Shown: positions 62,631 through 64,000 of the stretch, in pieces
Numbering within the stretch: position 1 is the stretch's first letter
Layout of the letters: each line of letters starts with the position of its first letter
Assembly (NCBI GenBank): GCA_030247885.1
Contig: JAPDRO010000027.1
Span: 310,001 to 374,000, forward strand
Direction of reading: 5' to 3'
Origin: Taxawa tesnikishii (nom. ined.)
Taxonomy: Eukaryota > Ascomycota > Dothideomycetes > Dothideales
Length of the DNA: 64,000 nt
Translations under genes and position numbers: made by a program
The notes under the pieces: generated by a model
The model's input: only the letters and a program-made list of their open reading frames with translations
Told to the model about the DNA's origin: nothing
The model's database searches: none

Positions 62631-63904
62631 GCGTGGTCGATCGAATTCCGATCTGGGATGGGCGGTATCGATAGAGACTATGATATGAGATACAGGCCAA
62701 CGAGTGGAGTTTTGGAAAGGGGTGGAAACGTCAGGTTTCGCGCCCTTGAATTTTTATTCACCATTTCTCCAACCTCTATTACTTATTCTTTTTTCTTTCT
62801 ATTTTTCTAGAAGCAATGGCGCTTAACACGGAGCTCTGTTGGAGGAAATGGAGGGATTGTTGTGGGAGCTCTTTCCTCTTTGATCTTTTATGTTATGGGA
62901 GGATGGGTGGTTGTTGATACCTCGCGAGCATGTTTCGCGCAACTCCTTCCCTTGAGACGATCGGATTTACTTTTACTTGAGTTCTGGGAATGTTGCCGGT
63001 ATGTGTTTTTGATAGAGCGTGTATGGGAACGGCTGGCCGCTAGATGGCTCATCTGCCTGATTTTGACATGCCTGCTCAAGTTCGCTTCACTAAGTGCCTG
63101 CCTCTGTGCCGACTCTGGAAATCCGCTGTTCTGCCTGAACCGGTTTCTTACGCCCTCATCAGTGCGGTTTCTTCACGCATATATACACCTACCCTCTCCG
63201 TCCAATCCTCCTCCACAACAGTTGTAATATGTGCAGAGACTATCGGAAGCAGACCCTCGGGGAGAAGATGTACGCCCCATTGTTTGCTACCGCTCGACTC
63301 TCCATTCCGTGTCCCTGATCGACAAGGATGCATTAGAGAGGTGAACCGTGTCGCGTTCACATCCACGCGTTTGGCGCATGGAGCCAAGGATCCGAGCGAG
63401 ACCCTGAGAGTGTTCCTGGCCTTGGCATGAATCTCCGGATCGCTCTATTCCATCTCCGCACCCTATCAACAGTTGAACATGAGCATTACTGTTTCACGTC
63501 CAACCAACGGCTGGCCACCTCTTTTCACGGCCGGTCTCTCATGGCCTGACTCTGCTGCATTGTAGATATATTCACGATTTCACGAACCCCTCTCGCTCAA
63601 ATACTACATTAACCCCGCTCTACCGGAGCGCCACTGCGGGTACGACTAACCCCAGGATTTGTATTGTTTACAAACACCGGAACTGTCCTCACGACCGAAC
63701 TGCCACCTGCCGACCGTTGGAACTCGACAACACCCAACGGCTATCACGAGAGTGAAGGGCAGTCGCTTGTAAGTGGTCTCTTAGCAGCCTATCCCCAAGC
63801 TTAGCTGCTTTCCCCTGTACACATTCCGACCCAGTCCCTAACCACCGACGACAGTTCGAAAATCTTACCCCAAATCCCCATACCTCTCTACCTCGCTCTC
63901 GAAG
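62631..63904. other. Intergenic region after veA
   Basis: About 1.27 kb. Just after the veA stop is a T-rich, C/T-rich stretch (62745-62815) that looks like a 3' UTR. Later short frames (for example 62862-63227) show no domain. The last 300 bases are C/A-rich and are the probable leader of the final gene. Confidence 0.4.
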
Positions 63905-64000
63905 ATGTCTGTACGAGACACATACAGATTCATGGAGCTGGAGCAGCCGTCGGCCCCTGCTCCGGGCAGTTCAAAGAGGAAGAGGATGGTGGAACCAGAC
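63905..64000 (+). CDS. Start of an unidentified gene, cut by the window edge
   Basis: An ATG in a fair context (GAAGATGTC) opens a frame that stays open to the window end: MSVRDTYRFMELEQPSAPAP, then GSSKRKRMVEPD. The KRKR patch could be part of a nuclear localisation signal. Only 32 codons are visible, so no function can be given. Confidence 0.5.
   Translation, partial: MSVRDTYRFMELEQPSAPAPGSSKRKRMVEPD

Overview
This 64 kb window is nuclear DNA of a filamentous ascomycete (Pezizomycotina, most likely a Dothideomycete; the class is an inference from general protein resemblance). Supporting evidence: about 25 widely spaced genes with many short GT-AG introns (48-120 nt, often with CTAAC/CTGAC-like branch points), a velvet regulator (VeA), a Zn2Cys6 regulator, a Dal5-type permease, and eukaryotic housekeeping genes (RVB2, PCF11, SPC97/GCP2, PUP2, QCR10, TRS130, MGA2). 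No tRNA, rRNA, CRISPR array or intact mobile element was seen.

Layout. 0-11 kb: tail of an NmrA-like gene, an AgdC-type GH31 alpha-glucosidase, a 1193-aa coiled-coil protein and RVB2 (the last two divergent). 11.6-14 kb: an accessory-looking locus between RVB2 and PCF11, bordered by AT-rich non-coding DNA, whose five exons join in frame into one 684-aa protein combining a STAND-type fungal N-terminal domain, ankyrin repeats and an RGS domain. 14.4-31 kb: conserved genes PCF11, a small secreted I9-type inhibitor, an unknown 275-aa protein, SPC97/GCP2, PUP2, QCR10 and TRS130. 31-36 kb: an unassigned gene, an FAD/berberine-bridge-type oxidase and a RING-plus-YEATS protein. 36.4-47.9 kb: a compact group that looks catabolic, namely SDR, Dal5-like MFS transporter, dienelactone hydrolase, second SDR and a Zn2Cys6 regulator. 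48.3-49 kb: a secreted Thr/Cys-rich protein. 51.7-56.2 kb: MGA2/SPT23-type membrane-anchored regulator. 60.8-62.6 kb: veA behind a 4.6 kb non-coding upstream region. The window ends 32 codons into another gene.

Two observations stand out. First, at least a dozen places in conserved genes lose the reading frame by exactly one missing base, nearly always at a homopolymer, and restoring the base makes each exon length fit exactly. Several of these genes are normally essential, so assembly or sequencing error is much more likely than biology, and automated gene models here will be wrong. Second, the predicted STAND-N/ANK/RGS fusion is a combination I do not recognise and is the best candidate here for something undescribed.

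Exon boundaries were worked out by eye from splice signals, phase and family resemblance. No search or alignment was run.
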